A stretch of 47,755 bases of DNA from a virus. Position 1 is the stretch's first letter, and each line of letters starts with the position of its first letter. The stretch covers positions 1-47,755 of the IMG/VR virus record IMGVR_UViG_3300009136_000009; one strand, given 5' to 3'. The notes under the pieces are model-generated. The model saw nothing but the letters and a program-made list of their open reading frames with translations. It searched no databases and was not told where the DNA came from. The translations under genes were made by a program, and so were the position numbers. Shown here piece by piece: positions 20,275 through 28,959 of this stretch.

Positions 20275-22194
20275 ATGGCGGGGAAGTCTGAGGAAGAGCG
20301 GTACCAGAAATGGATTGATCGCATCAAGGAGCGGGAAGCTTTCTTGAAGGCGAAGATCCAGGACTGGAATCGGTACATGCGTCTATACCGTATGGCGCTG
20401 AGCCGCGAGGAGCTGTTAGGTGCTTCTGGTTCGGGTGGCGATACAGTCTGGTTGAACTACCACTTCGCTCTCAGTCGTATCATCCTGCCCTCCATCTACT
20501 TTCGGAACCCGGATGTTCTCATATCCCCACTGCAGAGTACTCCCCTTACCTACTGTGTGCTTCTTGAGAAGCTGATCAACAAGCAGCTGACTGACATCGA
20601 CTTTGATCTCGAGATGCGTAAAGTCATCTTTGATACTCTGTTTTGCGGTATCGGTATTATGAAGTTCGGGTATGCCCCGGCCCTTGACGGAACGATTGCA
20701 AAGACCACTCAGGATGAGTTTGCTGATGTGGCCATGACTCTCTTTGAGGAAGATCTCTGGGAGAAGCCCAAGGGGGTCTCATCCAAGACTGGCATCCTGG
20801 AGATCGACCAGCGTATTCCGCGGACATCTCCCTTCAGTATCAGAATTTCTCCTCGGCACTGGCTCTTTGATCCCATGGCGGCCACGGACAAAGAAGGTCG
20901 GTGGATGATTCATAAGATCTTGAAGCCCGTGGAGGATGTAAAGAAGTCCAAGTTCTATCCACGAGGACTGACCTCGGGGATCGAGGGAAATATAAGTCTG
21001 CGTGATGCCGCGGCTCTCAATGAAGTTCCTGGTGGCTACGCTTCGATGCAGGCTGGCTATGCCAAGATGCACGCCGACTTTGTGTATGTCTACGAGGTTT
21101 GGGATCGAGAAACTGACAAGCTGCTAGTACTCGATTCTTACAATATGGACCAGGGTACGAAGAAATTCATTCGAGAGGAAGATAATCCTTACGATATTGA
21201 TGGATTTCCGTTTGAAGTGCTTTGCTTCAATCCTGATCCAGAGACACCCTACGGTATTCCCGATGCCGAGACCTGGGAAAATCCTACTAACGCTCTGAAT
21301 CTCCTCAATACCATGCAGTATGAGCACGCTAAGCGGGCACTGCCCAAAACGCTGGCGCGTAAGATGGTTTTGACTCCTGAGGAGATGGCAAAGATGACAT
21401 CTGCTCGTCTGGATGCAGTGGTTGAAGTGGATGGAGAGATTTCGGATGTGGGTCCATTGCAGATGAGCACCATGAGTCCTGATCTCTATGGTTTGCGAGA
21501 AGTGTTGCGCAACGAACTGACTTTTCTCACTGGGGTGACTGAACAACGCAAGGGTGGTTCCCAGAAGTCTCAGACTGCTACTGAGGCAAGTATCATTGAG
21601 CAGCAAAGTCGTATTCGCGATTCTGACCGGCTGAGTGCTGTGAGTAAGTTTGTGACGCGGGCCGCACGAAAGATCCTCATGCTAGACAGGCAATTTCTTG
21701 AGCCAGATGAGATCGCGTTCGTGGTTGGTCCCGAAGCGATGAGCTTCTGGCAGGAGGCCGGCCCTGACGTTATCAAAGCTGAAGTAGACGTAAAAGTTCG
21801 GGTTGGATCTTCGGCTTTTATGAGTCGGGAAGTGCGTGCTAAGCAGCTTCTCGACTTTTTGAATCTCACGAGCGGTCTCCCAGATCCTCAGACTGGGGGG
21901 CCTTTGGTGGATGTCAAGGAGGTTGTGCGTCGAGTAGCCGAGGCTTTGGATATCGAGGACTACGAGCGCTTGTTGATCACACCTCCTACGGCTCCAGGAG
22001 TCTTGTCTACACGGATGCTTGGACCTACGGTGACGGCTGGCCAGGGGGGTCAGGGTGGTCCTCAGCAGTCTATGGCCAGGCGGGGTGGGGGCACCAACCT
22101 GGGCGACCAGCTCTCCGGTATTCAGAACCTGGGAGTGCGTCGTGCGCCTGGACGGCAAGCGCCCAATCCCACAGACCAGGGGGCTCCCGTATGA
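20275..22194 (+). CDS. Portal protein
   Basis: A 639-aa protein whose length and pattern fit large podovirus-like portals. N-terminal helical region, a central segment with SPRHWLFDPMA and GFPFEVLCFNPDPETPYGIP, and a C-terminal helical domain with TATEASIIEQQSRIRDSDR. The last 60 residues are Gly/Pro/Gln-rich. Forms the dodecameric head vertex ring. ATG at 20275 after AAGGGA. Directly follows terL. Confidence 0.85.
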   Translation: MAGKSEEERYQKWIDRIKEREAFLKAKIQDWNRYMRLYRMALSREELLGASGSGGDTVWLNYHFALSRIILPSIYFRNPDVLISPLQSTPLTYCVLLEKLINKQLTDIDFDLEMRKVIFDTLFCGIGIMKFGYAPALDGTIAKTTQDEFADVAMTLFEEDLWEKPKGVSSKTGILEIDQRIPRTSPFSIRISPRHWLFDPMAATDKEGRWMIHKILKPVEDVKKSKFYPRGLTSGIEGNISLRDAAALNEVPGGYASMQAGYAKMHADFVYVYEVWDRETDKLLVLDSYNMDQGTKKFIREEDNPYDIDGFPFEVLCFNPDPETPYGIPDAETWENPTNALNLLNTMQYEHAKRALPKTLARKMVLTPEEMAKMTSARLDAVVEVDGEISDVGPLQMSTMSPDLYGLREVLRNELTFLTGVTEQRKGGSQKSQTATEASIIEQQSRIRDSDRLSAVSKFVTRAARKILMLDRQFLEPDEIAFVVGPEAMSFWQEAGPDVIKAEVDVKVRVGSSAFMSREVRAKQLLDFLNLTSGLPDPQTGGPLVDVKEVVRRVAEALDIEDYERLLITPPTAPGVLSTRMLGPTVTAGQGGQGGPQQSMARRGGGTNLGDQLSGIQNLGVRRAPGRQAPNPTDQGAPV

Positions 22195-22397
22195 GTGTAC
22201 TGACCGACGCATCTGTGTCTGAGCTTCTTGATGGTCTGGTGGATCTTATCTCAGCTGCTGAGTGGGATGGCAGGGATTCTGCATCTGATTTGAGATTGCA
22301 CGGACAAATGGTTGCTACGTTGGAGGAATTGGTAACGGTATGGAGAAAGTCACTGGTTCCAAGACAGGAACCTACAAGGTTGTCGATGGAAAGATGA
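22191..22397 (+). CDS. Small hypothetical protein, 68 aa
   Basis: ATG overlaps the portal stop (ATGA). Acidic helical protein (LLDGLVDLISAAEWDG). Located in the head module, so a small head or assembly role is possible. Confidence 0.6.
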   Translation: MSVLTDASVSELLDGLVDLISAAEWDGRDSASDLRLHGQMVATLEELVTVWRKSLVPRQEPTRLSMER

Positions 22398-22549
22398 CTA
22401 AGGTTTCAGACAGGGTGGGTAGTAGACGTTTTCTTACTTGCACCTGTCCGAGTGGAGGATACTGCTCAGAGAACTTAGGCTGCTTTGTCAAGAGCCGCAC
22501 GCATAAGCGTGCGCTGCTCGATGCGCAGGGACTGGAGGAGACAGGGTAA
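22340..22549 (+). CDS. Small Cys-containing protein, 69 aa
   Basis: Has FLTCTCPSGGYCSENLGCF, four Cys able to form a metal site. ATG at 22340 lies in the end of the previous gene with GGAGG rather far upstream. Its TAA overlaps the next ATG, which supports coding. Confidence 0.5.
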   Translation: MEKVTGSKTGTYKVVDGKMTKVSDRVGSRRFLTCTCPSGGYCSENLGCFVKSRTHKRALLDAQGLEETG

Positions 22550-22779
22550 TGGCTGATACGTTGACACTGACTGGCAGTGCTTACGAGAAGCTTCAGCGTA
22601 TGGGTGCTTCTCCAGGCGAGCATGTGGTTCTTGAAGTAATGGGGTCAGTGGTGTCTCAGGCATCTGACTCTTTTACTCTTGAAATAATGGATGTGCGTCT
22701 ATTGAGTATCCCGAAGAATTTCAAGGACGCAGCCCATCGAAGCTACGTGGCGCTGCGGATTGAACCGTCAGTTGGGTAA
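22549..22779 (+). CDS. Hypothetical protein, 76 aa
   Basis: Beta-rich small protein (VVLEVMGSVV, FTLEIMDVRLLSI). ATG at 22549 with GGAGGAG upstream, TAATG overlap. Its stop codon falls in the loop of a perfect 11-bp hairpin. Confidence 0.55.
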   Translation: MADTLTLTGSAYEKLQRMGASPGEHVVLEVMGSVVSQASDSFTLEIMDVRLLSIPKNFKDAAHRSYVALRIEPSVG

Positions 22780-22792
22780 AGCAACTGACGGT
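22764..22792 (+). terminator. Perfect hairpin spanning the stop codon, 11-bp arms, 7-nt loop
   Basis: ACCGTCAGTTG and CAACTGACGGT surround GGTAAAG, which contains the TAA of the 76-aa gene. No T-tract follows, so it may be a processing or attenuation signal ahead of scaffold and capsid genes. Confidence 0.55.
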
Positions 22793-22842
22793 CCACCTTC
22801 GGATGAATCATTGGTTGGTAGGGAAACACAAGGAGGTGCTAG

Positions 22843-23658
22843 ATGGGCACGGATGCCCAACCTCTCGGCGAAGTCGGTATGGAAGAAGTTATCCAAGCTG
22901 ACACCGAGGTCGTAGGTGATGCGTCTGCAGAGAAGCCCGTTTCTGGGGAAGGTTCTGCAGATGAGGGAGACAAAGGTAGAACGGCTCCTGTTGACCAGGA
23001 AGTGACGTTCTACAATGTCGATGATGTCCCCGAAGAGCTTCGCCCAACCTTCAAAGAGATGAAGAAGGCGTTCACTCAGAAGACTCAGAAGCTTGCTGCC
23101 GATGTGAAGCAGGCAGAGTCTTCCCAGTACCATGCTAAGCTATTTCGTGAGCTGATGAGTGATCAGCGCGTCATCACGTTCCTTGAGGGACTGGAGACCA
23201 CGGGTGGTGGCGTGGGACCGCAGAGAGAAGGTCAGGCTTCAGGAGGGTATAGTTCTGAGGATTCGGAGGTGGATCCACAGGTGGCTGAATTGGGCCGCCA
23301 AGTCCAACAACTCCAGGCGTCGATGAACCAAACTCGGCAGAGGATGCAGCTATCCGACGATACGTCGGCGTTTGTTGCGTCTCATCCTGACTGGAAGAAG
23401 TATCAGGATGGAATGGAAAAGGCGTGGGATGAGGACAAGAGTAGAAGCCATACGGATGCCTACAACTGGGCTTTTCGTCAGTCGTATCTTACGAGGAAGG
23501 CAGCCTTGGAGCGCCAGAGAAGTCGTGCCCAGGCCGGCGTTGAGAAACCCGGATCCGCGGTAGAGACTACGAAGACGCACAGGATTGGCTCCTTCCACGA
23601 TGCAGCTCGGGCTGCGTTGGATGAACTTGGCATGAATCGTGCTACGTTCGGAGTCTAG
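22843..23658 (+). CDS. Scaffolding protein
   Basis: A 271-aa protein placed just before the major capsid gene. Acidic N-terminus, long charged helical region (about 60-175, with EELRPTFKEMKKAFTQKTQK), disordered Gly/Ser linker and a basic C-terminus. This composition and position are typical of scaffolds that guide procapsid assembly. ATG at 22843 after GGAGGTG. Confidence 0.65.
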   Translation: MGTDAQPLGEVGMEEVIQADTEVVGDASAEKPVSGEGSADEGDKGRTAPVDQEVTFYNVDDVPEELRPTFKEMKKAFTQKTQKLAADVKQAESSQYHAKLFRELMSDQRVITFLEGLETTGGGVGPQREGQASGGYSSEDSEVDPQVAELGRQVQQLQASMNQTRQRMQLSDDTSAFVASHPDWKKYQDGMEKAWDEDKSRSHTDAYNWAFRQSYLTRKAALERQRSRAQAGVEKPGSAVETTKTHRIGSFHDAARAALDELGMNRATFGV

Positions 23659-23675
23659 ACACGGAGGTTTACTCT

Positions 23676-24971
23676 ATGAGTGTAGCCAATTTGTCGATGA
23701 CTGACGAGTATGATGCCTTACTTTCTACTACCCTTCGGAATTACAAGCCGAAGCTTGAGGACAATATCTTTCGCCAGTTGCCTCTGCTGTATTGGCTGAA
23801 CGACAAGGGTAGGAAGCGTACTCTGGATGGTGGTCTCTATATTCATGTTCCTTTGCTCTACGGTGAGAACACCACTGTTCAGAGCTACAAGGGCTATGAC
23901 CTGTTGGATGTCACTCCCCAGGAAGGTATCACACACGCGGTCTATCATTGGAAGAATGCTTCGGTGTCCATCGCGATCTCCCGTGAAGAGGAGCGGAAGA
24001 ACTCGGGGGCTCACCGGCTTATTGATCTCTTGGGAGCCAAGACGATGCAAGCGGAGAAGTCTCTGCAGTGGTGGTTGAATGATCTACTTCATGGGGTCTA
24101 TAGTTCCCATGAAAAGACCTTTGCCGGCTCTGATGTCAACACGAGAGACTCTGTGGGCGGTACGCGCATAGACTCGGCTGATGGCACGGGGGATGGTTTT
24201 ACCTCGCTGGACCACATGGTTCGGTCGGGTTGGGGTCTTGCTGACAATACAGCAACTACTGCTACTTCGCACATTGTTGGTGGTATTACCACTACGACTA
24301 AGTTCTCTGGCACTGTTGGTGTTGGCTACGTGGACTGGTCTAATGGTGATGCTGTCGAGATTACTGTCGATACTGACAACTTCGTGAATCCCTGGTGGTT
24401 GAACTACTCTAACCCAGGTTTCTCGCGTCTTCAGCGCGGTGCGGATGGTGGTCGTATACTCAATACGGTGCCGATCACTGAGTTGGACAACGCGTGCTCA
24501 TTTGGGACGGATAACGCGAACGTCGTCGCTGCAATGCGTTCGATGTACAATCGTCTTTCGGATGGTTCTGACACGCCGGACCTCATTCTTACGGGTCAGG
24601 GCCTGTACGAGGCCTACGAAGGCGCGCTTTCTCCGTTGGAGCGGTTCACCGACACCAAGCTTGGGGATGCTGGTTTCCAGAACCTCAAGTTCAAGGGTGC
24701 CACGATGATCTTTGACCACGGTATTTCGAGTGGTCTTCCGGCTATTCCGACAGCGACAGCTCCGGCGCAGCCGATGTACTTCCTCAACTCGGATTACCTG
24801 GAGTGGACCGTGGATTCCCAGTCGGATTTCATGCCCACTCCGTTCTATCGGCCTCATAAGCAGGCGGCTCGGGTGGCGCAGATTCTGCTCATGGCTCAGC
24901 TGACTACGAGTAATCGTAGCAAGCATGGAGTCATTAGCTTCAGCACCGCCGGTGTCTATACCCCAGCATAG
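23676..24971 (+). CDS. Major capsid protein
   Basis: A 431-aa protein with the pattern of a phage coat: LEDNIFRQLPLLYWLNDKGR at about 28-47, then GGLYIHVPLLYGENTTVQ and AVYHWKNASVSIAIS, later LYEAYEGALSPLERF. Position after scaffold and before small head proteins fits. Assumed HK97-type fold. ATG at 23676 with GGAGG. Confidence 0.8.
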   Translation: MSVANLSMTDEYDALLSTTLRNYKPKLEDNIFRQLPLLYWLNDKGRKRTLDGGLYIHVPLLYGENTTVQSYKGYDLLDVTPQEGITHAVYHWKNASVSIAISREEERKNSGAHRLIDLLGAKTMQAEKSLQWWLNDLLHGVYSSHEKTFAGSDVNTRDSVGGTRIDSADGTGDGFTSLDHMVRSGWGLADNTATTATSHIVGGITTTTKFSGTVGVGYVDWSNGDAVEITVDTDNFVNPWWLNYSNPGFSRLQRGADGGRILNTVPITELDNACSFGTDNANVVAAMRSMYNRLSDGSDTPDLILTGQGLYEAYEGALSPLERFTDTKLGDAGFQNLKFKGATMIFDHGISSGLPAIPTATAPAQPMYFLNSDYLEWTVDSQSDFMPTPFYRPHKQAARVAQILLMAQLTTSNRSKHGVISFSTAGVYTPA

Positions 24972-24986
24972 GGAGGGTGGCGAGTC

Positions 24987-25598
24987 ATGGCTTTTGAATT
25001 CGTATCCGTCTCTGGTGGGGACGGCATAGGGAAAATGAAGGAAAGAGCGTTCATCACGGCGAAGAACGCTTACACCGCGAAGGCTACCTACGGCCAGCAC
25101 GTCCAGTGGAAGTACGACATCGAGGCGGCTTTCACTACGACTGGTAATGGGTGGGACTTTACTGTTACGGATGGTGCTGATGCTTCCATGAACAACAATC
25201 CAGGACTCTCGATTGGTCTCGTTTGGCCTCCTTTGGGCATCGTGATGAATGCGTGGGGTCGTATTCTTGTTTATGGAGAGCATCCAGCGGCTGCGATCTA
25301 CTCGGCAGCGAATGCTCCGTTTACGGATTTCTACGATGACGGAGAGAAGACGGGTGCTGAGATGGAGGCAGGTGTTCTGCGTGCCATTGGTGCGTATGTC
25401 GATACTGCTTCTCGAGTGGGTTACCTGGGATTTGCTTTGTGGTCGTCTCAGGCTGTCGATGAAAATGGAACTGGCACGTATACCATCACAAGCAAGATGG
25501 AGGCACCGGGTGGCTACGGTGTTCCCATCGCTAACTCGGGTACGGGCTTTACTGGTGCTGCTGGTACGGCGCGTGTCTTCTGGAAGGGTATCGGCTAG
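24987..25598 (+). CDS. Putative head decoration or capsid-associated protein, 203 aa
   Basis: Gly/Ala/Thr-rich protein of probable beta structure, ATG at 24987 after GGGAGGG, 15 bases after the capsid gene. Ends in small-residue repeats (GTGFTGAAGTARVFWKG). Not recognised; assigned by position. A strong hairpin follows the gene. Confidence 0.5.
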   Translation: MAFEFVSVSGGDGIGKMKERAFITAKNAYTAKATYGQHVQWKYDIEAAFTTTGNGWDFTVTDGADASMNNNPGLSIGLVWPPLGIVMNAWGRILVYGEHPAAAIYSAANAPFTDFYDDGEKTGAEMEAGVLRAIGAYVDTASRVGYLGFALWSSQAVDENGTGTYTITSKMEAPGGYGVPIANSGTGFTGAAGTARVFWKGIG

Positions 25599-25620
25599 GC
25601 TTACCCTGCTGGATAGTAAG

Positions 25621-25652
25621 CTGGGAGGCCCCCTAGAGAAGGGGCCTCCCAG
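25621..25652 (+). terminator. Perfect hairpin after the capsid module, 12-bp arms, 8-nt loop
   Basis: CTGGGAGGCCCC and GGGGCCTCCCAG surround CTAGAGAA, between two genes. GC-rich like an intrinsic terminator but followed by ACTTTGG and not a T-run, so partial termination or RNA stabilisation is likelier. Confidence 0.65.
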
Positions 25653-25667
25653 ACTTTGGAGGTATGG

Positions 25668-26027
25668 GTGTTTGGTTGGAAGAATGGGTGGACCTGGAAG
25701 AAGCCGGTAATCGTGGACCCCCCGGATCCAGAGACGGGTAAGGTCTACAGTCATCAGCTGGAGTGCTTGCGCTGTGACAAGTGCAATTGGTTCTGTACTG
25801 AGTACCAGCTTGACCGCAATGGGTATTGTGCTGGGTGTGGTTATCCAACAAGGAAGTTCTGGAGCGCGTACCCGACGCGTTGGCAGATGCTGGTCTTGCG
25901 CTTCTGGGATCTGCTGCGCAATTGGAGGATATATGGCCAGAGTGGTACAGGGTGGCGAGATCCCTGGACAACAATTAGTCGGTGGGAGGTGGCAGCACCC
26001 GAACGCTGTTCCCCAGGTGAAAGATAA
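25668..26027 (+). CDS. Zinc-ribbon protein, 119 aa
   Basis: Begins MFGWKNGWTWKK. A rubredoxin-like knuckle, ECLRCDKCNWFC then YCAGCGY at about 32-59. Trp-rich C-terminus. GTG at 25668 follows GGAGG by five bases; an in-frame TTG at 25656 has no ribosome site. Function in the virion module unknown. Confidence 0.55.
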   Translation: MFGWKNGWTWKKPVIVDPPDPETGKVYSHQLECLRCDKCNWFCTEYQLDRNGYCAGCGYPTRKFWSAYPTRWQMLVLRFWDLLRNWRIYGQSGTGWRDPWTTISRWEVAAPERCSPGER

Positions 26028-26244
26028 GCGTTGGTCTCAGGACAAGCGTTGGAGGCATGTGGCGGGTGGTGGTCCTAAGATAGACACTGCCGCGCTGGAA
26101 GCTGCGGCTGAGGTAAAGGCTAAGGAACGTGTCAAGAGAAAGCGAGATGACCTGCTCCCGCGGGATAGGAAGAAATTCTATGGTTCCAATGCTGGTCGCC
26201 GTGATATGCGCCGGTACAATCGTACTGCAAGGAGTACTACGTAA
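25933..26244 (+). CDS. Hypothetical basic protein, 103 aa
   Basis: Begins MARVVQGGEIPGQQLVGG; strongly basic with Lys/Arg clusters. ATG at 25933 with GGAGG four bases upstream, overlapping the previous gene by 95 nt. The open frame to 25774 is a shadow. Stop overlaps the next ATG (TAATG). Confidence 0.55.
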   Translation: MARVVQGGEIPGQQLVGGRWQHPNAVPQVKDKRWSQDKRWRHVAGGGPKIDTAALEAAAEVKAKERVKRKRDDLLPRDRKKFYGSNAGRRDMRRYNRTARSTT

Positions 26245-26540
26245 TGCGTAAGGTCAATCTTCAGTTCGGTGGACAGGTTGCAGTGACTTGGCAGACATTG
26301 TCTGTGGCTATTGAGACGTATCGGGACATCGCTGCTCAGTATGATTTGGTCATGCCGCGTGGCGCATTTCTTCCGGTGTTTGAGCACAACACTGATGACC
26401 TTATTGGACTTCAGGTTCGGTGGGAGAAGCGTGGTCTGGATGAGTCCGCCATTCAAGTGTTCAATGAGACTTGGTATGAGATCTCTGTTCAGTATGAGAT
26501 CATTCGGTTTGATACCGTGGTGTCTTACTATGAGGAGTAG
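26244..26540 (+). CDS. Hypothetical protein, 98 aa
   Basis: Beta/alpha small protein (VNLQFGGQVAVTW). ATG at 26244 after AAGGAG. Ends YYEE, whose codons form the GAGGAG ribosome site of the next GTG start. Might be a head-tail joining component by position. Confidence 0.55.
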   Translation: MRKVNLQFGGQVAVTWQTLSVAIETYRDIAAQYDLVMPRGAFLPVFEHNTDDLIGLQVRWEKRGLDESAIQVFNETWYEISVQYEIIRFDTVVSYYEE

Positions 26541-27140
26541 GTGCCTACTTTCGTAAAGACATATTATCCAGACACTGTGATGTCTGGCTACATTCAGTAC
26601 ACAATGGGTTTTCCTGGGACCTACGATGTACATGCTGGGGTCAACGCACTAGTTGGCAATAGTTATCTCGCTAATCCTGATTACTTCAGGAGGGGATATT
26701 TCAGCTATGATACATCTAACATTCCTAATACTGCGACGATCACAGGACTTCGATGGGATCTCAGCTTTTACGGGCTAGTGTCGTATGAGGGTCCTTCGGA
26801 TTGGATGAATAGGCTTCACATTGGTACGTGGATTGGCAGCTCGTTGGATTCTTCAGATTGGGGTGGGGGGACTCTTGACCAAGTAATCAATTGGCCTGGC
26901 ATGCCTGGTGCGCCTGCACTTGGTTGGATTCAAATGAAGACAGGCAGCTATGCTCTAGTCAACAAAATGGGGTATACGGATATTGCTCTTTGGGATGTGT
27001 CAGATGAGGATTTGCCCTATGGATATTGGCAGATTGCTTGCTACATTATGACATCTAGGGCTTGCAGGCTTGAGGTAACTTATGACTATGAGCCGACCAT
27101 ATCTACTCAAAACAAGGTCGCATCGAACTGGGGAAGATAG
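26541..27140 (+). CDS. Beta-rich virion protein, 199 aa
   Basis: GTG start at 26541 immediately after TAG, with GAGGAG just upstream. The segment RGYFSYDTSNIPNTATITG resembles the DNRLRE-type surface beta-sandwich seen in secreted and phage proteins. Probably a decoration or appendage protein. Not certain. Confidence 0.5.
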   Translation: MPTFVKTYYPDTVMSGYIQYTMGFPGTYDVHAGVNALVGNSYLANPDYFRRGYFSYDTSNIPNTATITGLRWDLSFYGLVSYEGPSDWMNRLHIGTWIGSSLDSSDWGGGTLDQVINWPGMPGAPALGWIQMKTGSYALVNKMGYTDIALWDVSDEDLPYGYWQIACYIMTSRACRLEVTYDYEPTISTQNKVASNWGR

Positions 27141-27502
27141 TGTCGATACACACACACATTGAAAGAGGTGAGTTAGCTGCTAGGCCTCGTGTTCCTTTGA
27201 AGGCACAGGCATCTATTACTACTACTGCCCCGGAGACATTGGTTGCGGCAGTTACAGATCAGCGCAATGTAGTTTATCACATAACATTGTCTAACGGCGA
27301 TTCAAGCTTGGCTACGGTTACTGTCAAGTTTGGATCCTCCACGGTATTTGTGTTCTACGTGCCCGCTGATGGAGGGAATGTTCTCTGTAACTTTTATGGA
27401 ACGGAGCTGAGTACGGACTTCAATGAGGCTATCACTGTGACACTGGGTGCATCCGGCGTGCTCTCTGTTACTATTTGCTATATTCAGAGTGGAAATACCT
27501 AG
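27140..27502 (+). CDS. Small beta-sandwich virion protein, paralogue 1, 120 aa
   Basis: Contains VVYHITLSNGDSSLATVTV then VFVFYVPADGG and a final beta pair ending ICYIQ. The layout is shared with the genes at 30139 and 30571. GTG start at 27140 overlapping the previous stop. Likely a small exposed or joining protein. Confidence 0.5.
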   Translation: MSIHTHIERGELAARPRVPLKAQASITTTAPETLVAAVTDQRNVVYHITLSNGDSSLATVTVKFGSSTVFVFYVPADGGNVLCNFYGTELSTDFNEAITVTLGASGVLSVTICYIQSGNT

Positions 27503-27514
27503 GAGGAGAGTGCC

Positions 27515-28240
27515 ATGGCTTGGGATGTTGCTGAATTTCAGGACCAGGTACAGGTCGCTACAGGTAATACGGGTCTCAATGATCGTGTGCTGGGGTGGCT
27601 AAACCGTGTTCTGATGGAGCTTGCGAAGAAAGCGTACTGGACGAAGCAGACCAGGTACGACACAACCTTAGCTGTGCCTGTTACGGCTAATACACTTGAT
27701 GGTGTGTGGCTCGATGGGGATGCTCTCGGCCAGGACAATATCATCTCCTTGCACCGCTTGGAGTGTACTTACGCGGGGAGCGAGCGCTTGCTGACCCATG
27801 TGCCCACTCAGGACCTTTACACAAGGTACCATGGGTCACTGGTGTCTCACACCATTGGAAACGATATCACTCATTACTGTACTCCTATTTGGTCTGAAGG
27901 TGGTAGTGGCGCTGTTAGATATATGAACCCCGAGTTTGGTGTGTTCCCCTGTGGCACTGCGGCTACTACTACGTTGAAGGCCTTCTACTCCGCAGCTCCA
28001 GATAAGCTCGTAGGAAGCGCGAGTACCCATTGGATGATGACTAAGTATCCAAAGACGTTCCTGGCCGGAGTGTTGCGCTACGCGTTTCTGTATCTTGGTG
28101 ATCTGCAATCCTACATGTTGTGGAAGCAGGGTTTTGTCAATGGGATCAAGGATATGGTTCTCAGCGAGGAGTCTGTGGTGGCTAACACTCCAGCCTTTGG
28201 TGGGATGTTTCCTGAGGTACTGACGAGGGGGGTTGGCTAA
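27515..28240 (+). CDS. Putative head-tail adaptor protein, 241 aa
   Basis: An alpha/beta protein with LNDRVLGWLNRVLMELAKKA at the start and YPKTFLAGVLRYAFLYLGD near the C-terminus, a pattern common in podovirus adaptor or tail-tube-A-like proteins. ATG at 27515 after AGGAGGAG. Stop overlaps the next ATG. Confidence 0.5.
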   Translation: MAWDVAEFQDQVQVATGNTGLNDRVLGWLNRVLMELAKKAYWTKQTRYDTTLAVPVTANTLDGVWLDGDALGQDNIISLHRLECTYAGSERLLTHVPTQDLYTRYHGSLVSHTIGNDITHYCTPIWSEGGSGAVRYMNPEFGVFPCGTAATTTLKAFYSAAPDKLVGSASTHWMMTKYPKTFLAGVLRYAFLYLGDLQSYMLWKQGFVNGIKDMVLSEESVVANTPAFGGMFPEVLTRGVG

Positions 28241-28959
28241 TGGCTACAAACTACAAGAGTACGGTCAGCACGATTGCTGAGGAGGTAGCGGCTCTCTTGC
28301 GCCACGACAACATTGATGCCAGGATTTACTCTTGGATTGGCATGACCTATGCTGATGTGCTCCAGCGATTGCCTTTGGAGTTCTTTCAGGAATTGGTAAC
28401 AGAGACGGTTGCTACTGGTACCGCTGTAGTGCCCTTTACAGTTCAAGATACGATGGGCACACCAATGGCCGTGATTCTGAAGAACGCTACGCATTACCTC
28501 TATGTGCCTCATTATGTATCGCCTGGGGACTACTCGAGGGTTACAGTGGATTCGTCCGAGGCTGACTCAACTGTTCCGCGGTTGTGGACGATCATGCAGG
28601 ATGCTACGCCAGAGGATGCTTTCTTCATCTGGCCTGGTGCTAGTGGCGAGATGACTGCTTACGTATTTCATATCGCTCCCGGGTTGACGGCGGTACCGGC
28701 TGGTGGGGACTACCTGCCAAATATCCCGTACCATTTCGAGGACGTGATTATTTGGGGTGCTGCGGCGCTTGGAGCATCTATCCTCCGCACTCAAGCTTAC
28801 CCTGTTTACCAGCAGGAGTACGAGGAAGCACTCTTGGCGATGGGTAGTATCCTGGGGTACAAGCCGGACGCTACTCCCACGTTTCGGTCGATTACTGGTC
28901 CTTATGCTGATGCTGCAGCGATGCAGACAGGGGCACGCTTCCCGGAGACGATTAGCTGA
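28240..28959 (+). CDS. Putative adaptor protein, 239 aa
   Basis: Similar size and layout to the preceding gene: an N-terminal helical segment (VAALLRHDNIDARIYSWIG) and a C-terminal pair of helices (HFEDVIIWGAAALGASILR). The two may be diverged duplicates forming successive rings of a short tail. Starts with TAATG and ends with TGATG overlap. Confidence 0.5.
   Translation: MATNYKSTVSTIAEEVAALLRHDNIDARIYSWIGMTYADVLQRLPLEFFQELVTETVATGTAVVPFTVQDTMGTPMAVILKNATHYLYVPHYVSPGDYSRVTVDSSEADSTVPRLWTIMQDATPEDAFFIWPGASGEMTAYVFHIAPGLTAVPAGGDYLPNIPYHFEDVIIWGAAALGASILRTQAYPVYQQEYEEALLAMGSILGYKPDATPTFRSITGPYADAAAMQTGARFPETIS

Noticed and set aside
21906-21918. GGTGGATGTCAAG, identical to the L5 phage stoperator consensus
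   Set aside because: It lies in the portal gene as Val-Asp-Val-Lys codons, is a single copy and has no promoter context; chance is sufficient.
24498-25754. 418-codon frame antisense to the capsid gene
   Set aside because: Arg/Ser-rich composition typical of the reverse complement of a biased coding frame; no start signal; spans several genes.
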